From the NCBI GenBank assembly GCA_942491115.1, contig CALNZV010000020.1, forward strand, positions 1,178,001 to 1,242,000: a DNA stretch of 64,000 nucleotides, given 5' to 3'. The first letter of the stretch is position 1. Each line of letters opens with the position of its first letter. This stretch comes from CALNZV01 sp942491115. GTDB lineage: Bacteria > Desulfobacterota > Desulfobacteria > Desulfobacterales > UBA5852. Under the pieces are notes generated by a model that saw only the letters and a program-made list of their open reading frames with translations, ran no database searches and was not told the DNA's origin. This document shows, piece by piece, positions 26,599 through 35,033 of the stretch. A program made the translations under genes and the position numbers.

Positions 26599-27999
26599 TT
26601 ATCCTTTTTTCAACCAGAGCATCGGGTTTTCAGGTTTTCCATGATGTCTGACCTCGAAATAGAGTCCGGGGCCAGTCAGAGAAGCGGAATCCCCGACGGT
26701 TGCGATGACTTCACCGCGATCCACACGGTCGCCTTTGATTTTGAAGGCGTCTTCGATATGGGCGTACAGGGTATAATAGCTGCCGCCATGGTCGACAATG
26801 ATCATATTGCCGTATCCTTTGAACCAGTCGGCAAACAATATCGTTCCCGGGGCCACGGCTCGTATCGGTTCTCCGCGGTCCGTTCGAATGTCGATTCCGC
26901 TTCTGAAGTTGGTGACATTATAGCGGGCATTGCGGTATGGCCCGTAGAAGTTGATCACTTTACCCCTAACCGGCATTTCAAGCAAGCCTTTCAGGGAAAC
27001 AAACGCACTGCCTACAGCCTTCTGCTCGTCGGCTTTTTGTTGCAGGTCTTCCAACATCCTGTTGAGCGCCTCGGCCGATTGTTTCAAATCGGCAACCGCG
27101 GCCAGTTCAAGGGATTTATCTGCCCGAATCATCGACAGAAGCCGGCTGCGCTCCTCGCGCTCACCATCGAGGGTTGTCAGATGCTCATTCAGTGAGGCCT
27201 CCAATGCTGACTTTTCGGTTTTTCGCTGGGCCAGTTCTGCAGCCACGGTTTCTGCCTGGAGCAGCTGGCGGACCAGTGCCTGGCGGTTTTCCTCGTCGTT
27301 TTCCAATATGACGCCGATCGCATGCTGCCGCGCCAGCATCTGCTGGATGGAATCCGCCGAGGCCATGACGGGAAACGGCCCCAATCGCGACAGTTTGTAG
27401 AGGGCGGTCATGCGCTTTCCAGCCCGCTCTCGGTTGACATGGATTTGCCGTTTTAATGCGGCCAAGGTGGACGACTGCTCGTCGATAGATCGGTCGAGAG
27501 TCTCCATGTCCCGATTAAGCCGATGAATGGCCATTCGATGGCCGTGGATCTTTCGATGAAGGATCTCGAGCCGTTGGGTGATCTGGGTTTCTTCTTGGCT
27601 GAATCGTTCGACGGCGGCTTTTCGTTCACTGATTTCGGCTTCTAGCTCGGCGGCTTTCTTGTTGAGGTCTTCAACGGAGGCATCAGGAGGGGGGCCGTCA
27701 TCGATCCGGGGCGGCTCGGCAGAAAGGGCAACATAGTCGGGCTTGTTGAAGATGAAGCCGATTCCACCGTTGTGGGTGATCGCAAGCCACCGGCCCTGGG
27801 CGCCGGTCACCGCCACCGTCTCTCCCCGGCGAAGGACTCCCAAAACGCGGCCGCCAGGGTTGGGGGCTGACCGGACATGAATGCGCTCGGCGCGGATGGT
27901 CGCCTGTTGGCTACCGGCGGAGGCGATGGACCCGATGAAAACCACCAACACGGCGGTGGCGATCACGGTTTGAACTGCTGTTTTAGGGACAGATGACAT
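26599..27999 (-). CDS. envC: EnvC-like murein hydrolase activator with SH3 domain and degenerate LytM
   Basis: 466-residue periplasmic factor. Signal peptide (about 7-28), a bacterial SH3 domain (about 34-95, VRSAPNPGGRVLG), a long coiled coil (about 110-330) and a C-terminal LytM/M23 domain. The LytM zinc site is degenerate: the position of HxxxD reads RSGID, and the usual HxH reads GLY in GPGLYFEVR. Like E. coli EnvC it should therefore activate amidases and not cut peptidoglycan itself. ATG 27999 has GGGAGG upstream and lies inside the end of ftsX (37-bp overlap), so the FtsEX-EnvC complex is encoded as one unit. The N-terminal SH3 domain is not present in E. coli EnvC. Confidence 0.9.
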   Translation of the reverse strand: MSSVPKTAVQTVIATAVLVVFIGSIASAGSQQATIRAERIHVRSAPNPGGRVLGVLRRGETVAVTGAQGRWLAITHNGGIGFIFNKPDYVALSAEPPRIDDGPPPDASVEDLNKKAAELEAEISERKAAVERFSQEETQITQRLEILHRKIHGHRMAIHRLNRDMETLDRSIDEQSSTLAALKRQIHVNRERAGKRMTALYKLSRLGPFPVMASADSIQQMLARQHAIGVILENDEENRQALVRQLLQAETVAAELAQRKTEKSALEASLNEHLTTLDGEREERSRLLSMIRADKSLELAAVADLKQSAEALNRMLEDLQQKADEQKAVGSAFVSLKGLLEMPVRGKVINFYGPYRNARYNVTNFRSGIDIRTDRGEPIRAVAPGTILFADWFKGYGNMIIVDHGGSYYTLYAHIEDAFKIKGDRVDRGEVIATVGDSASLTGPGLYFEVRHHGKPENPMLWLKKG

Positions 28000-28835
28000 C
28001 CCAAGCCTCCCAAGAGCATACTCGCGACAAAAATCAACCCGATGATATTCATCGGCAAAAAGCGGAGATTCAGCCATTCGCTGGTTTCAACCGTCGATAC
28101 CAGCAAAGAGAACAGTGAATAGGCCGCGCCGATGCCGACCACTCCACCCAAAAGCCCCTGCAGGGTGGACTGAATGTAGAAGGGGGTAAGAATAAAGGCG
28201 TTCGTTGCCCCCACCAGGCGCATGATTTCCACCTCTTCGCGGCGACCATAATAGATTAGTCTTACCGTGTTCCCGACGATGAACATCGAGGCCAGTACCA
28301 GCAGACCGACCATGGCATAGGCTGACAGCGTGAAAAGAGTAAAGATGTGAACGAACCGCCTGATCCAATGCTGGCCGAATTCAACGTCGGCGATCCCTTC
28401 GATGGATTCCATCCGGCGGGCCAGAGCCTCTATTCGTTCCCAGGCGTGGGTGTCGGCCGTGATTTGAACTTCGAATGCGTCCGGAAGGGGGTTTTCTTCC
28501 AGGTGCTCAAAGATGGATGACTGGCGGCTCATGTCGCCTTTGAGTTTTTCCAGAGCGTCCTCCTTGGAGAGGAATGTCACGGCATCGACGCCGGCGATGC
28601 CCCGGATCTCCTTCTCCATAGCGACATGGGCCTCTTTGCTGGATGTCCCGTCAAGGTAGGCCGTGATGCGAATCCCCTGCTTCCAGGTATCCAGAAGGTG
28701 ACCGATATTGAGAATGAAGATACCGATAGACCCGGCGATCAGAATGGTCAATGCAACCGTGACCACCGTTACCAGATTCAAAAGCCGATGGCGCAGCATG
28801 TCCCGGATCGCCCTTTTGACGTGCAGCAGGATCAT
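27963..28835 (-). CDS. ftsX: Cell division protein FtsX
   Basis: 290-residue ABC-transporter-like permease that, with FtsE, transmits ATP-driven conformational change across the inner membrane to EnvC-type activators. One N-terminal span (about 22-45), a periplasmic loop with the extracellular FtsX domain (about 50-150), and three C-terminal spans. The ATG overlaps the ftsE stop as ATGA, giving translational coupling. The next gene is the EnvC-like activator. Family motifs include the VEIMRLVGATNAFI segment near residue 210. Confidence 0.94.
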   Translation of the reverse strand: MILLHVKRAIRDMLRHRLLNLVTVVTVALTILIAGSIGIFILNIGHLLDTWKQGIRITAYLDGTSSKEAHVAMEKEIRGIAGVDAVTFLSKEDALEKLKGDMSRQSSIFEHLEENPLPDAFEVQITADTHAWERIEALARRMESIEGIADVEFGQHWIRRFVHIFTLFTLSAYAMVGLLVLASMFIVGNTVRLIYYGRREEVEIMRLVGATNAFILTPFYIQSTLQGLLGGVVGIGAAYSLFSLLVSTVETSEWLNLRFLPMNIIGLIFVASMLLGGLGCHLSLKQQFKP

Positions 28836-29548
28836 TGTCCCCTTGCTCTCAGCGGTTGCTGACCCTCTCCATGGAGATAGGATGTCGATTGGACTCGCCC
28901 GTGTTGAAGCCAAATCACCCTTCCCGGGGCGCTCAGAATCAGCTCTCGATCATGGGTGGCCACGATGACGGTGGCGCCATGGGTGTGGAAGGCCTTGAGA
29001 AGTGTTAGGATCATGGCGGCCGATTCCGGATCGAGGCTGCCCGTTGGTTCATCGGCAAGGATAATCTTGGGATTTCCCACCACGGCCCGGGCAACGGCCA
29101 CTCTCTGTTGTTCGCCTCCCGACAGGGTCCGGGGCATGGCATTGGAGCGCTGTTCCATTTCAACGGTGCGCAGCACGCTGTTGACCTTTTTTCGAATGAA
29201 ACGGCGATTGCACCCTGCGGCTTCCAGTACGATGGCGATGTTGTCGAAGACGGTCATGGATTCGATAAGCTTGTAATCCTGGAAGACAATTCCGAATTTG
29301 CGCCGCAGCTGTGGAATGCGCCGGTGGGAAATGCGTGATAAATTCATGCCGTCGACGAGAATTTGACCCTCGGAAATCGGTTCTCCCATGTACAGCAGCT
29401 TGAGCAAGGTGGTTTTCCCGGCGCCACTGGGTCCGGTAATATACAGGAATTCGTTCCGGTGGATGTCCATGGTGACATCCTTCAATGCGGTGCTGTTCTG
29501 ATACCGTCGATAGACATGGAACATTCGAATGATCGGGCTCTGGGTCAT
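28832..29548 (-). CDS. ftsE: Cell division ATP-binding protein FtsE
   Basis: Cytoplasmic ABC ATPase, 238 residues. Walker A GPSGAGKT near residue 40, Q-loop FQDYKLI near 90, signature LSGGEQQRVAVARA near 142, Walker B IILADEPTGSLD near 162 and the H-loop VATHDRE. The phrase DEPTGSLDP fits the FtsE/LolD group, and the adjacent ftsX settles it. It is the first gene of ftsE-ftsX-envC-ctpA-yibQ. The 5' side faces the RNA gene at 29580, which is transcribed the other way. Confidence 0.95.
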   Translation of the reverse strand: MTQSPIIRMFHVYRRYQNSTALKDVTMDIHRNEFLYITGPSGAGKTTLLKLLYMGEPISEGQILVDGMNLSRISHRRIPQLRRKFGIVFQDYKLIESMTVFDNIAIVLEAAGCNRRFIRKKVNSVLRTVEMEQRSNAMPRTLSGGEQQRVAVARAVVGNPKIILADEPTGSLDPESAAMILTLLKAFHTHGATVIVATHDRELILSAPGRVIWLQHGRVQSTSYLHGEGQQPLRARGQ

Positions 29549-29579
29549 CGGCTATTTCTTTGGGTAGACAGGTGACGCC

Positions 29580-29795
29580 TATGCAGTGGATGCCGAGGGT
29601 GGCAGCAGTCCCATACCTTCACCGGATCTTATCGGAGAAAGGCCTGGAGGGTCGGCATTCGTCGAAGGGATTGACACGGCGTTCGCCGTCGCCGCCGGCA
29701 GCCCCAGTCGCCGGGGATTCGGATTGACCCCTCAAGACAAGGCTGATACATAACCCATGAGTTCAGGGAGTGCCGCCTCCGGTTTTCCTTGCTCA
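29580..29795 (+). ncRNA. ssrS: Long-hairpin RNA, candidate 6S RNA (ssrS)
   Basis: The stretch folds into one long interrupted hairpin. A closing helix pairs 29583-29604 with 29771-29792 (about 18 pairs including G-U, few mismatches). It continues after a small internal loop with 29609-29612 and 29766-29769. A large bubble follows (29613-29641 against 29744-29765), with a small AAC/GTT hairpin in its 3' strand, then an upper stem (29642-29653 with 29726-29743). Closing stem, central bubble with a 3' mini-hairpin and terminal stem is the 6S RNA architecture, and the length near 210 nt is compatible. A terminator follows at once. No protein frame is present and the pairing is compensated by G-U changes. 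6S identity is inference, since primary sequence is weakly conserved. Confidence 0.55.
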
Positions 29796-29850
29796 AGCCT
29801 CCACTAAACCCATTTTTCGGCTTCTTCCAACCTTAGTGGAGGCTTTTTTT
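29795..29850 (+). terminator. Strong intrinsic terminator after the candidate 6S RNA
   Basis: A perfect 13-bp inverted repeat (29795-29807 with 29833-29845) with a 25-nt loop is followed by seven T (29844-29850). It works only for the plus strand. No plus-strand protein gene precedes it, so it most simply ends the RNA at 29580-29795. The remaining 120 bases before pyrE hold no other feature I can name. Confidence 0.75.
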
Positions 29851-29971
29851 ATCTTATCAGATAGTTAAAATCAATCTTTTCTCAGTGTAACCGTCTAACC
29901 AGGAACCTTACTCCTTTGGGGTGCGGTCCTAGTATCGACTGCCCGGGGGGAAGTGATCAGGAGGCGCTGCC

Positions 29972-30544
29972 ATGATGAACCCAAAAGAGGAGTTGATTGA
30001 CCTGCTGTGCCGGAAATCCGTAAAGTTCAGCGAGGAACCGGTCTTCAAACTGGTGTCCGGTCGACGGAGTCGCTTCTATGTCAACTGCAAACCGACCACA
30101 TTGAGCCCCAGGGGAATGTTTCTGGCGGGGCACCTGGTTCTCGACGCCATCGTCGGCGCTGGTGTGACCGGGGTTGGGGGGCTGACCTTCGGTGCCGATC
30201 CCATTGCCGTCGCAACAGCGTTTGCTTCCGAATTGAAAGGGATTTCCATTCAGGCGTTTTCTATCCGAAAAACACGGAAAGACCATGGGGTTATTCGCTG
30301 GGTCGAGGGGGATATGGTCGAAGGCGATCGGGTGGCCATCATCGATGATGTCGCCACTACGGGTGGTTCGACCCTGAAAGCCATTGAGCGGGCGCGATCG
30401 GAGGGGTTGGAGGTGATGAAGGCCGTTGTATTGGTAGACCGGGAGGAGGGGGGGCTAGATCGCATACGAGAAGCGGTTTCGGACGCAACAGCCATCATAA
30501 CGCGAAGCGAATTGATGGCCGCCTGGTCATCATCGCTTCGCTAG
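29972..30544 (+). CDS. pyrE: Orotate phosphoribosyltransferase PyrE
   Basis: Joins orotate and PRPP to form OMP in de novo pyrimidine synthesis. The 190-residue protein has KLVSGRRSRFYVNCKP near residue 25, FGADPIAVATA, RKTRKDHG with the catalytic Lys region near 90, and the PRPP loop VAIIDDVATTGGSTLKAI near 117. The first of two adjacent ATG codons has AGGAGG eight bases upstream. The stop codon shares the palindrome CTAG with the stop of convergent queD. It stands apart from other pyr genes except pyrR at 10 kb. Confidence 0.95.
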   Translation: MMNPKEELIDLLCRKSVKFSEEPVFKLVSGRRSRFYVNCKPTTLSPRGMFLAGHLVLDAIVGAGVTGVGGLTFGADPIAVATAFASELKGISIQAFSIRKTRKDHGVIRWVEGDMVEGDRVAIIDDVATTGGSTLKAIERARSEGLEVMKAVVLVDREEGGLDRIREAVSDATAIITRSELMAAWSSSLR

Positions 30545-30912
30545 GGGATAAAGCTTGCCGCGGCATCATCGGATTCCCAGGCCGTCACCCGTGAAACAGA
30601 GATGCTTGGAGTGTCGATTCGCTTCTGGAGTTCCCCGGCAACATATCGGGCAATATTTTCGGATGACGGAGGTGTCCCGTTGCTGAAGGTGTCCAGTTCA
30701 TTTAAAAACTTATGATCCAAGGTTTCCATCAGTTCCCTGACGTGCCGTTTGACGATGCCGAAGTCCATGAGAACCCCTCCGTTGTCCAGCTGATTCCCTC
30801 GGACATATACGTCGATCTTCCAGTTGTGGCCGTGCAAATTTTCACATTTTTCACCCACCATCTTCAGCTGATGAGCGGCGGAGAAGCGGGTGGTGACCTT
30901 CAGTTCATACAT
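30541..30912 (-). CDS. queD: 6-carboxy-5,6,7,8-tetrahydropterin synthase QueD
   Basis: Queuosine-pathway enzyme of the PTPS fold, 123 residues. Zinc histidines are FSAAHQL and LHGHNW, with the catalytic Cys in EKCENLHGH. DHKFLNELDTF holds the second catalytic His-Asp region, and PSSENIARYV the substrate-binding Glu. The ATG has AAGGAT upstream; a longer frame adds nine residues without support. Convergent with pyrE, with overlapping stops. dnaJ lies 46 bp upstream on the same strand. A 6-pyruvoyl-tetrahydropterin-synthase activity is possible for homologues, but QueD is the usual bacterial role. Confidence 0.9.
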   Translation of the reverse strand: MYELKVTTRFSAAHQLKMVGEKCENLHGHNWKIDVYVRGNQLDNGGVLMDFGIVKRHVRELMETLDHKFLNELDTFSNGTPPSSENIARYVAGELQKRIDTPSISVSRVTAWESDDAAASFIP

Positions 30913-30958
30913 AGTGCAATCCTTATACGGGGCAGACAAGTGTGTGGTGACAGTCCCG

Positions 30959-32074
30959 CTAATTGGAAACCCGGGCGGCTTCCCCTTTGAGAATATTCTT
31001 CAGCTTGGTCTTGATCTTGCCGGACTCGAGCCGCTGGAATTCTTTCAGCAGCGATTCTTGCTTTTTGCTGAGTCGGGTGGGGGTTTTAATGAGGATTTGA
31101 ATGATCTGATCACCTCGTCTGCCGTCTCTTAGGGACGGTATGCCTTCTCCTTCAAACTTGAACACATCGCCGAATTGGGTTCCTTTGGGAATTTTGAGGC
31201 GCCGCTCTCCAGTGAGAGTGGGCACCGACACCGTATCTCCAAGGATTGCCTGGGTGAACTGAATCGTGGCCTGACAGATGACGTCGGTATTGTCTCGTTC
31301 GAAAAATTCATGGGGTTCTACATGAATGAAAACGTAAAGGTCGCCTGGGGCGCCTCCCTGGGATCCTGCCTGCCCCTCACCGCTTAGCCTCAATCTTGAG
31401 CCATTGTCGACCCCGCCCGGGATCTTTACGGACACCTTTTTTTGCGCCCTGACGTGACCCGATCCACTACAGCTGTTGCAGGGATGGCGTATGATCTGGC
31501 CAGTACCGCGGCAATGGGGACATGTGGAACGAACCGTAAAGAACCCTTGACTCCGGGATACCTGACCCATTCCCCCGCATGCAGAACAGGTTTCGGGATG
31601 AGTGCCGGGCTCCATGCCTGTGCCCCCGCAGCCGACGCACTCATCCATTTTCCCGATGTCGAGTTCGGTTTCGGTGCCGAAGGCTGCATCCAGGAAGGAC
31701 AGGGTTAAGTCATAGCGGAGATCGGCCCCTCGATGGGAACGGCTGCGGCTCCGATTCCCGGAGCTGAAGCCGAACAAATCTTCAAATATATCTCCAAAAC
31801 TGGAAAAAATGTCATCGAACCCACTAAAACCTCCAAACCCCTGTCCGTCCAGTCCCTGGTGGCCATACTGGTCGTAGATTTGACGTTTTTTCCCGTCCGA
31901 GATAACGTCGTATGCCTCGGCAGCCTCTTTGAACTGATCCTCTGCGGCCTTGTCACCGGGGTTGCGATCCGGATGGAACTTCAAGGCAAGTTGCCGGTAA
32001 GCCTTTTTGATGTCAGCATTTGTAGCATCGCGATTGACGCCGAGTACCTCGTAGTAATCTCTTTTGGTTCCCAT
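30959..32074 (-). CDS. dnaJ: Chaperone DnaJ
   Basis: DnaK co-chaperone, 371 residues, full type I architecture. J domain (1-70) with FHPDRNPG, Gly/Phe-rich linker with FGGFSGFDDIF, four zinc repeats CVGCGGTG, CSACGGMG, CPHCRGTG and CNSCSGSG, then the C-terminal substrate domains. dnaK and grpE are not in the window. No CIRCE operator is visible upstream; a sigma-70-like promoter is possible at 32231-32258. Confidence 0.96.
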   Translation of the reverse strand: MGTKRDYYEVLGVNRDATNADIKKAYRQLALKFHPDRNPGDKAAEDQFKEAAEAYDVISDGKKRQIYDQYGHQGLDGQGFGGFSGFDDIFSSFGDIFEDLFGFSSGNRSRSRSHRGADLRYDLTLSFLDAAFGTETELDIGKMDECVGCGGTGMEPGTHPETCSACGGMGQVSRSQGFFTVRSTCPHCRGTGQIIRHPCNSCSGSGHVRAQKKVSVKIPGGVDNGSRLRLSGEGQAGSQGGAPGDLYVFIHVEPHEFFERDNTDVICQATIQFTQAILGDTVSVPTLTGERRLKIPKGTQFGDVFKFEGEGIPSLRDGRRGDQIIQILIKTPTRLSKKQESLLKEFQRLESGKIKTKLKNILKGEAARVSN

Positions 32075-32230
32075 TTGTGTCCCAGAATCGACGTTAATGT
32101 TGCGACTCCTGTACCATCCAACATCCGTAACTATCCGGACCTCATCCGTTATTGAGGAGAGAAACAGACCATCGGCACTTTCGCGGAGGGCAAGGGGGCA
32201 GTAGCTGTGATCATCATAAAAATCTGAGCA

Positions 32231-32258
32231 AAACTAAGGCGATTAGACCAATTGTCAA
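32231..32258 (-). promoter_or_regulatory. Candidate promoter of dnaJ
   Basis: Minus-strand perfect TTGACA (32253-32258) followed after 16 nt by TAGTTT (32231-32236). It sits between the MFS gene end and dnaJ and would give a leader of about 150 nt. The -35 is good and the -10 weak. No heat-shock operator motif is seen in 32075-32278. Confidence 0.35.
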
Positions 32259-32278
32259 CGACCGGCCATCGGTTTATC

Positions 32279-33484
32279 CTAACCGGCTATCGGCGGAGCC
32301 ATTGATCCTTCCCGAGCGGTCGGACGACCCAGGACCCAAAAAAGGCAAACGCCGACGACCAAGAAGAATGCGCCGCCAGTGAAAGCGGAATCCAAGCTTG
32401 CCAGATCCATTAAAAGGCCGGCAACCAATGCGCCGGCCAGCATGCCGATGCTGTGGGCCATCGTCAACAGCGACATCACGCTTCCCATGGTTCGAAGCCG
32501 GACCCCTTCTTCGACGGCGAGTCCCATCAGTGCCGGCATTGACATGCCTCCTCCAAGGCCGAAAAGAACGCTGGCGGCGATAAAACCCATTTCGCTTTCA
32601 GCCCATTGGTATCCCCATAACGCCAGGGCGGCACAAACACCTCCAGCAGCGACGAGCCAGCGCTTGTCGGCTATCTCGTCGGCGATCCACCCCATAGGGG
32701 TCTGGATCATCCCGCTGACAAAAACCCCGGTTGTCACGATCAGACCAATGAGACTGCTCCCAAAGCCCAATGCGGTGTCCAAATACAGAGGCAGGAAGCC
32801 CCAAATGACACCGATGCAGGCCGTATAGGCAAAGCGGTAGACAAACAAAGCGGCCACCCGACGGTTCTGAATGACTTTTCGCCACTTTTGGCTAACGGGT
32901 TGAGCGTTTTGCATCAGCGGTTCCGACGCTGTGGGAGGCAGAAGAAACAGGGAGAGCAGAAATCCAGCAAAAGCCAATAGCCCCATGCTGGCAAAGGCTG
33001 CGTCCATTCCCCATCGCTGGTTCATCCACCCCCCGATAAGCGGACCCAGGCTGAGCCCAAAAAATATGGACATGTTGAACGTACCCATCCACAAGCTCTC
33101 TCGCCCCCTCGGGGTAATTTCACCCACATAGGCTTGCAGCACTGGCATGAGCATTGCCGAGGCAACGCCCTGAAAAAAGCGGATTGCCAGTAAAATCGCC
33201 ACCGTATTGGCCGCCATGAATGCGTAGGAGACAATCGTGTAGCAGATCATTCCCACAACAATGAACGGCTTTCGGCCCTTGCGATCTGAGAGCGCCCCAA
33301 ACCACGGCAGTGCCGCGGTTCTGGATATGGAAAACACACCAAAAATCATTCCGATGAAAAATCCGCTGGCCCCCAATTGCCGCGCATAGACAGGAAGAAG
33401 CGGGACAACGATTCCGACGCCGGTGACCGTCGTGAAAATAGAAAAGCAAAGCACACTGAAAATGCGCTGATTATCGGTCTTCAT
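32279..33484 (-). CDS. Major facilitator superfamily transporter
   Basis: 401-residue inner-membrane carrier with about 12 hydrophobic spans. The loop 2-3 signature of MFS appears as WFGALSDRKGRKPFIV near residue 62, and a repeat-like GWIADEIADKRW near residue 262 marks the second half. The N-terminus shows VTGVGIVVPLLPVYARQLGAS, typical of drug or metabolite exporters of the YajR/TetA-like group. Substrate cannot be told. Its ATG is preceded by a poor ribosome site. It follows a 670-bp stretch without genes. Confidence 0.88.
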   Translation of the reverse strand: MKTDNQRIFSVLCFSIFTTVTGVGIVVPLLPVYARQLGASGFFIGMIFGVFSISRTAALPWFGALSDRKGRKPFIVVGMICYTIVSYAFMAANTVAILLAIRFFQGVASAMLMPVLQAYVGEITPRGRESLWMGTFNMSIFFGLSLGPLIGGWMNQRWGMDAAFASMGLLAFAGFLLSLFLLPPTASEPLMQNAQPVSQKWRKVIQNRRVAALFVYRFAYTACIGVIWGFLPLYLDTALGFGSSLIGLIVTTGVFVSGMIQTPMGWIADEIADKRWLVAAGGVCAALALWGYQWAESEMGFIAASVLFGLGGGMSMPALMGLAVEEGVRLRTMGSVMSLLTMAHSIGMLAGALVAGLLMDLASLDSAFTGGAFFLVVGVCLFWVLGRPTAREGSMAPPIAG

Positions 33485-34156
33485 GTCAATTTGTCTTTCA
33501 TTCAGGTACCGGAGCCGGGCCGATGAATCCCGATGTCTTCAAGGCGGTTCCCGGACATTCCCGACGGATTGGAGGCAAACCATATCGGCGTCAACCGAAC
33601 TACGGGTCACCACCTTTCCGTCTGGGAAACCAAGGGCCGGGGCAGAGAGCCGTCATCTTCCGGGCGCTGAAGGCTCAGTATCTGGCATTCTCTGCCGACG
33701 GGTTTGAATCCGGTCAACTGCCGGCTGGGACTGACTGGCACCCACGGCATAGGGTCCGGCAAGGGTTAGAAACCAGACGGCAGGAGCCCCTGAGAGGAAG
33801 ACGGCGCCTGCTGCTCTCTAACCCGGATATGTCACGTGTTGGCGGCGTTCATCGGCCAGGCATTCAAAGGCGCCGCCGACCGTTGGTAATGCAAGCCCTT
33901 GATCACGGCGCATATGGAAGCCTCCGACGCGCCCCCAGGGGGACTATTTTTGGGGGTTTCTGCCATTCCGCCGGGGGACAAACGGCTCCCGGGGCTCTGG
34001 TACCGAAAAAGGCGCTAAACATAAAATATCATATATCATTTTGACATTTAGAAAAAATGTTCATGCTTAGAGTCGGGCTAAGGATGAATTCGGCATGATC
34101 GCCGGTGAACCAACCCCCTTCGGCGTGGACGTCGCCGAATGCCTCTCAGATGCGCC
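33485..34156. other. 672-bp stretch without a supported gene
   Basis: Short frames here are arginine-rich, without motifs, and I do not accept them as genes. Visible structure: an 8-bp inverted repeat GGGTTAGA/TCTAACCC (33763-33770, 33817-33824) with an inner imperfect stem, forming a 62-nt hairpin; a second inverted repeat ATTCGGC/GCCGAAT (34088-34094, 34134-34140); and an AT-rich segment 34018-34060 with a TTGACA at 34041. It may hold a structured RNA or a decayed gene. Confidence 0.4.
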
Positions 34157-34987
34157 TCAGTGCCAAAGGGCGAAAAGGCCCAAAAGCCAGCAATACGGGG
34201 TAAAATAGTTCAGGTGTCCTTTGTTGACGATAAATACCAGAAACCGCAAAGATACGTATCCAACCGAAAAGGACACACCGGCTCCGATGAGACAGGTCAG
34301 GGGATCAAATGCCGTATCGTGCAGCGCGTCCTTTAACACCAAAAGGGCGGCACCCAAAATAGCTGGGATGGATAATATGAAGGAGAACGCAGCGGCTGCC
34401 GATCGGTCGAGCCCTAAAAAAAGGCCGACAGAAATGGTCGTCCCGGATCGGGAGATCCCCGGCAGTATCGCAAGACCCTGTGCAACGCCCAGCACCAGCG
34501 CATCAGCAATCCTTGGCGCATGTCGCCCCGAGGGGGGCGATTCATGCCCCTCCCGGCGCCGGTCGACAACGCCGGTCAACAGCAGAAGCATGCCGGTGAC
34601 GATCAGGCACACCCCGACCAGGGGAAGGGAGGCAAATATACGATCGGCCTGGGATTTGATAGCGAGGCCGATGATCGCGGTGGGGATTGATCCGATGAGC
34701 ACCATCCACAGGAATTGGAGACTCTGGGGATCTCTGCTTCCAGATGCTTTGAAGGTGCCGCCGGTGACGGCCTCGGATCCTGCCCGTAGCATGGCCAGAA
34801 GCCGGCGGCGATAGAAAATAACCACAGCGAGAAGCGTCCCCAAATGGACACTCACATCATAATACAGCTCGGGCTCGGTCAGGCCGAAGAGGTTTTGAAA
34901 GATAACCAGGTGGCCGGAGCTGCTGACCGGCAGGAATTCCGTCAACCCCTGGATGATGCCGAGAAGGATCGCTGTGGTGACGTCCAT
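34157..34987 (-). CDS. uppP: Undecaprenyl-diphosphatase UppP (BacA)
   Basis: Integral membrane enzyme that recycles undecaprenyl pyrophosphate to the monophosphate for peptidoglycan and O-antigen carriers. The 276-residue protein has both family motifs: IIQGLTEFLPVSSSGHL near residue 12, and LPGISRSGTTIS near 175 with the catalytic Ser-Arg. About eight hydrophobic segments are present. ATG start is clear. It lies between the long gene-poor stretch and the sigma-54 activator gene, which ends 46 bp upstream on the same strand. Confidence 0.94.
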   Translation of the reverse strand: MDVTTAILLGIIQGLTEFLPVSSSGHLVIFQNLFGLTEPELYYDVSVHLGTLLAVVIFYRRRLLAMLRAGSEAVTGGTFKASGSRDPQSLQFLWMVLIGSIPTAIIGLAIKSQADRIFASLPLVGVCLIVTGMLLLLTGVVDRRREGHESPPSGRHAPRIADALVLGVAQGLAILPGISRSGTTISVGLFLGLDRSAAAAFSFILSIPAILGAALLVLKDALHDTAFDPLTCLIGAGVSFSVGYVSLRFLVFIVNKGHLNYFTPYCWLLGLFALWH

Positions 34988-35033
34988 GATAACGGGTGCT
35001 TTCTAATCATCGATCGATGGTGACGACATGGGG

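Noticed and set aside
29580..29850. tmRNA, SRP RNA or RNase P RNA as identity for the hairpin RNA
   Set aside because: None of their conserved cores (tRNA-like ends, the GGAAGCAGCC-type SRP loop, GAGGAAAGTCC) is present; the single long hairpin fits 6S better.
32075..32278. CIRCE operator or heat-shock promoter for dnaJ
   Set aside because: No TTAGCACTC-type inverted repeat and no sigma-32-like element can be seen.
33730..33750. Sigma-54 -24/-12-like TGGCAC element
   Set aside because: The -12 part does not match, and no plus-strand gene follows.
33661..33840. Possible cobalamin riboswitch or tRNA-like arm in the gap upstream of the MFS gene
   Set aside because: Segments such as GACGGCAGGAGCCC and GGTTTGAATCC look suggestive, but the B12-box core and a full cloverleaf are both absent on either strand.
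33523..34044. Arginine-rich plus-strand frame of 173 codons
   Set aside because: No ribosome site, no motifs and composition typical of random GC-rich sequence; left as a gene-free stretch.
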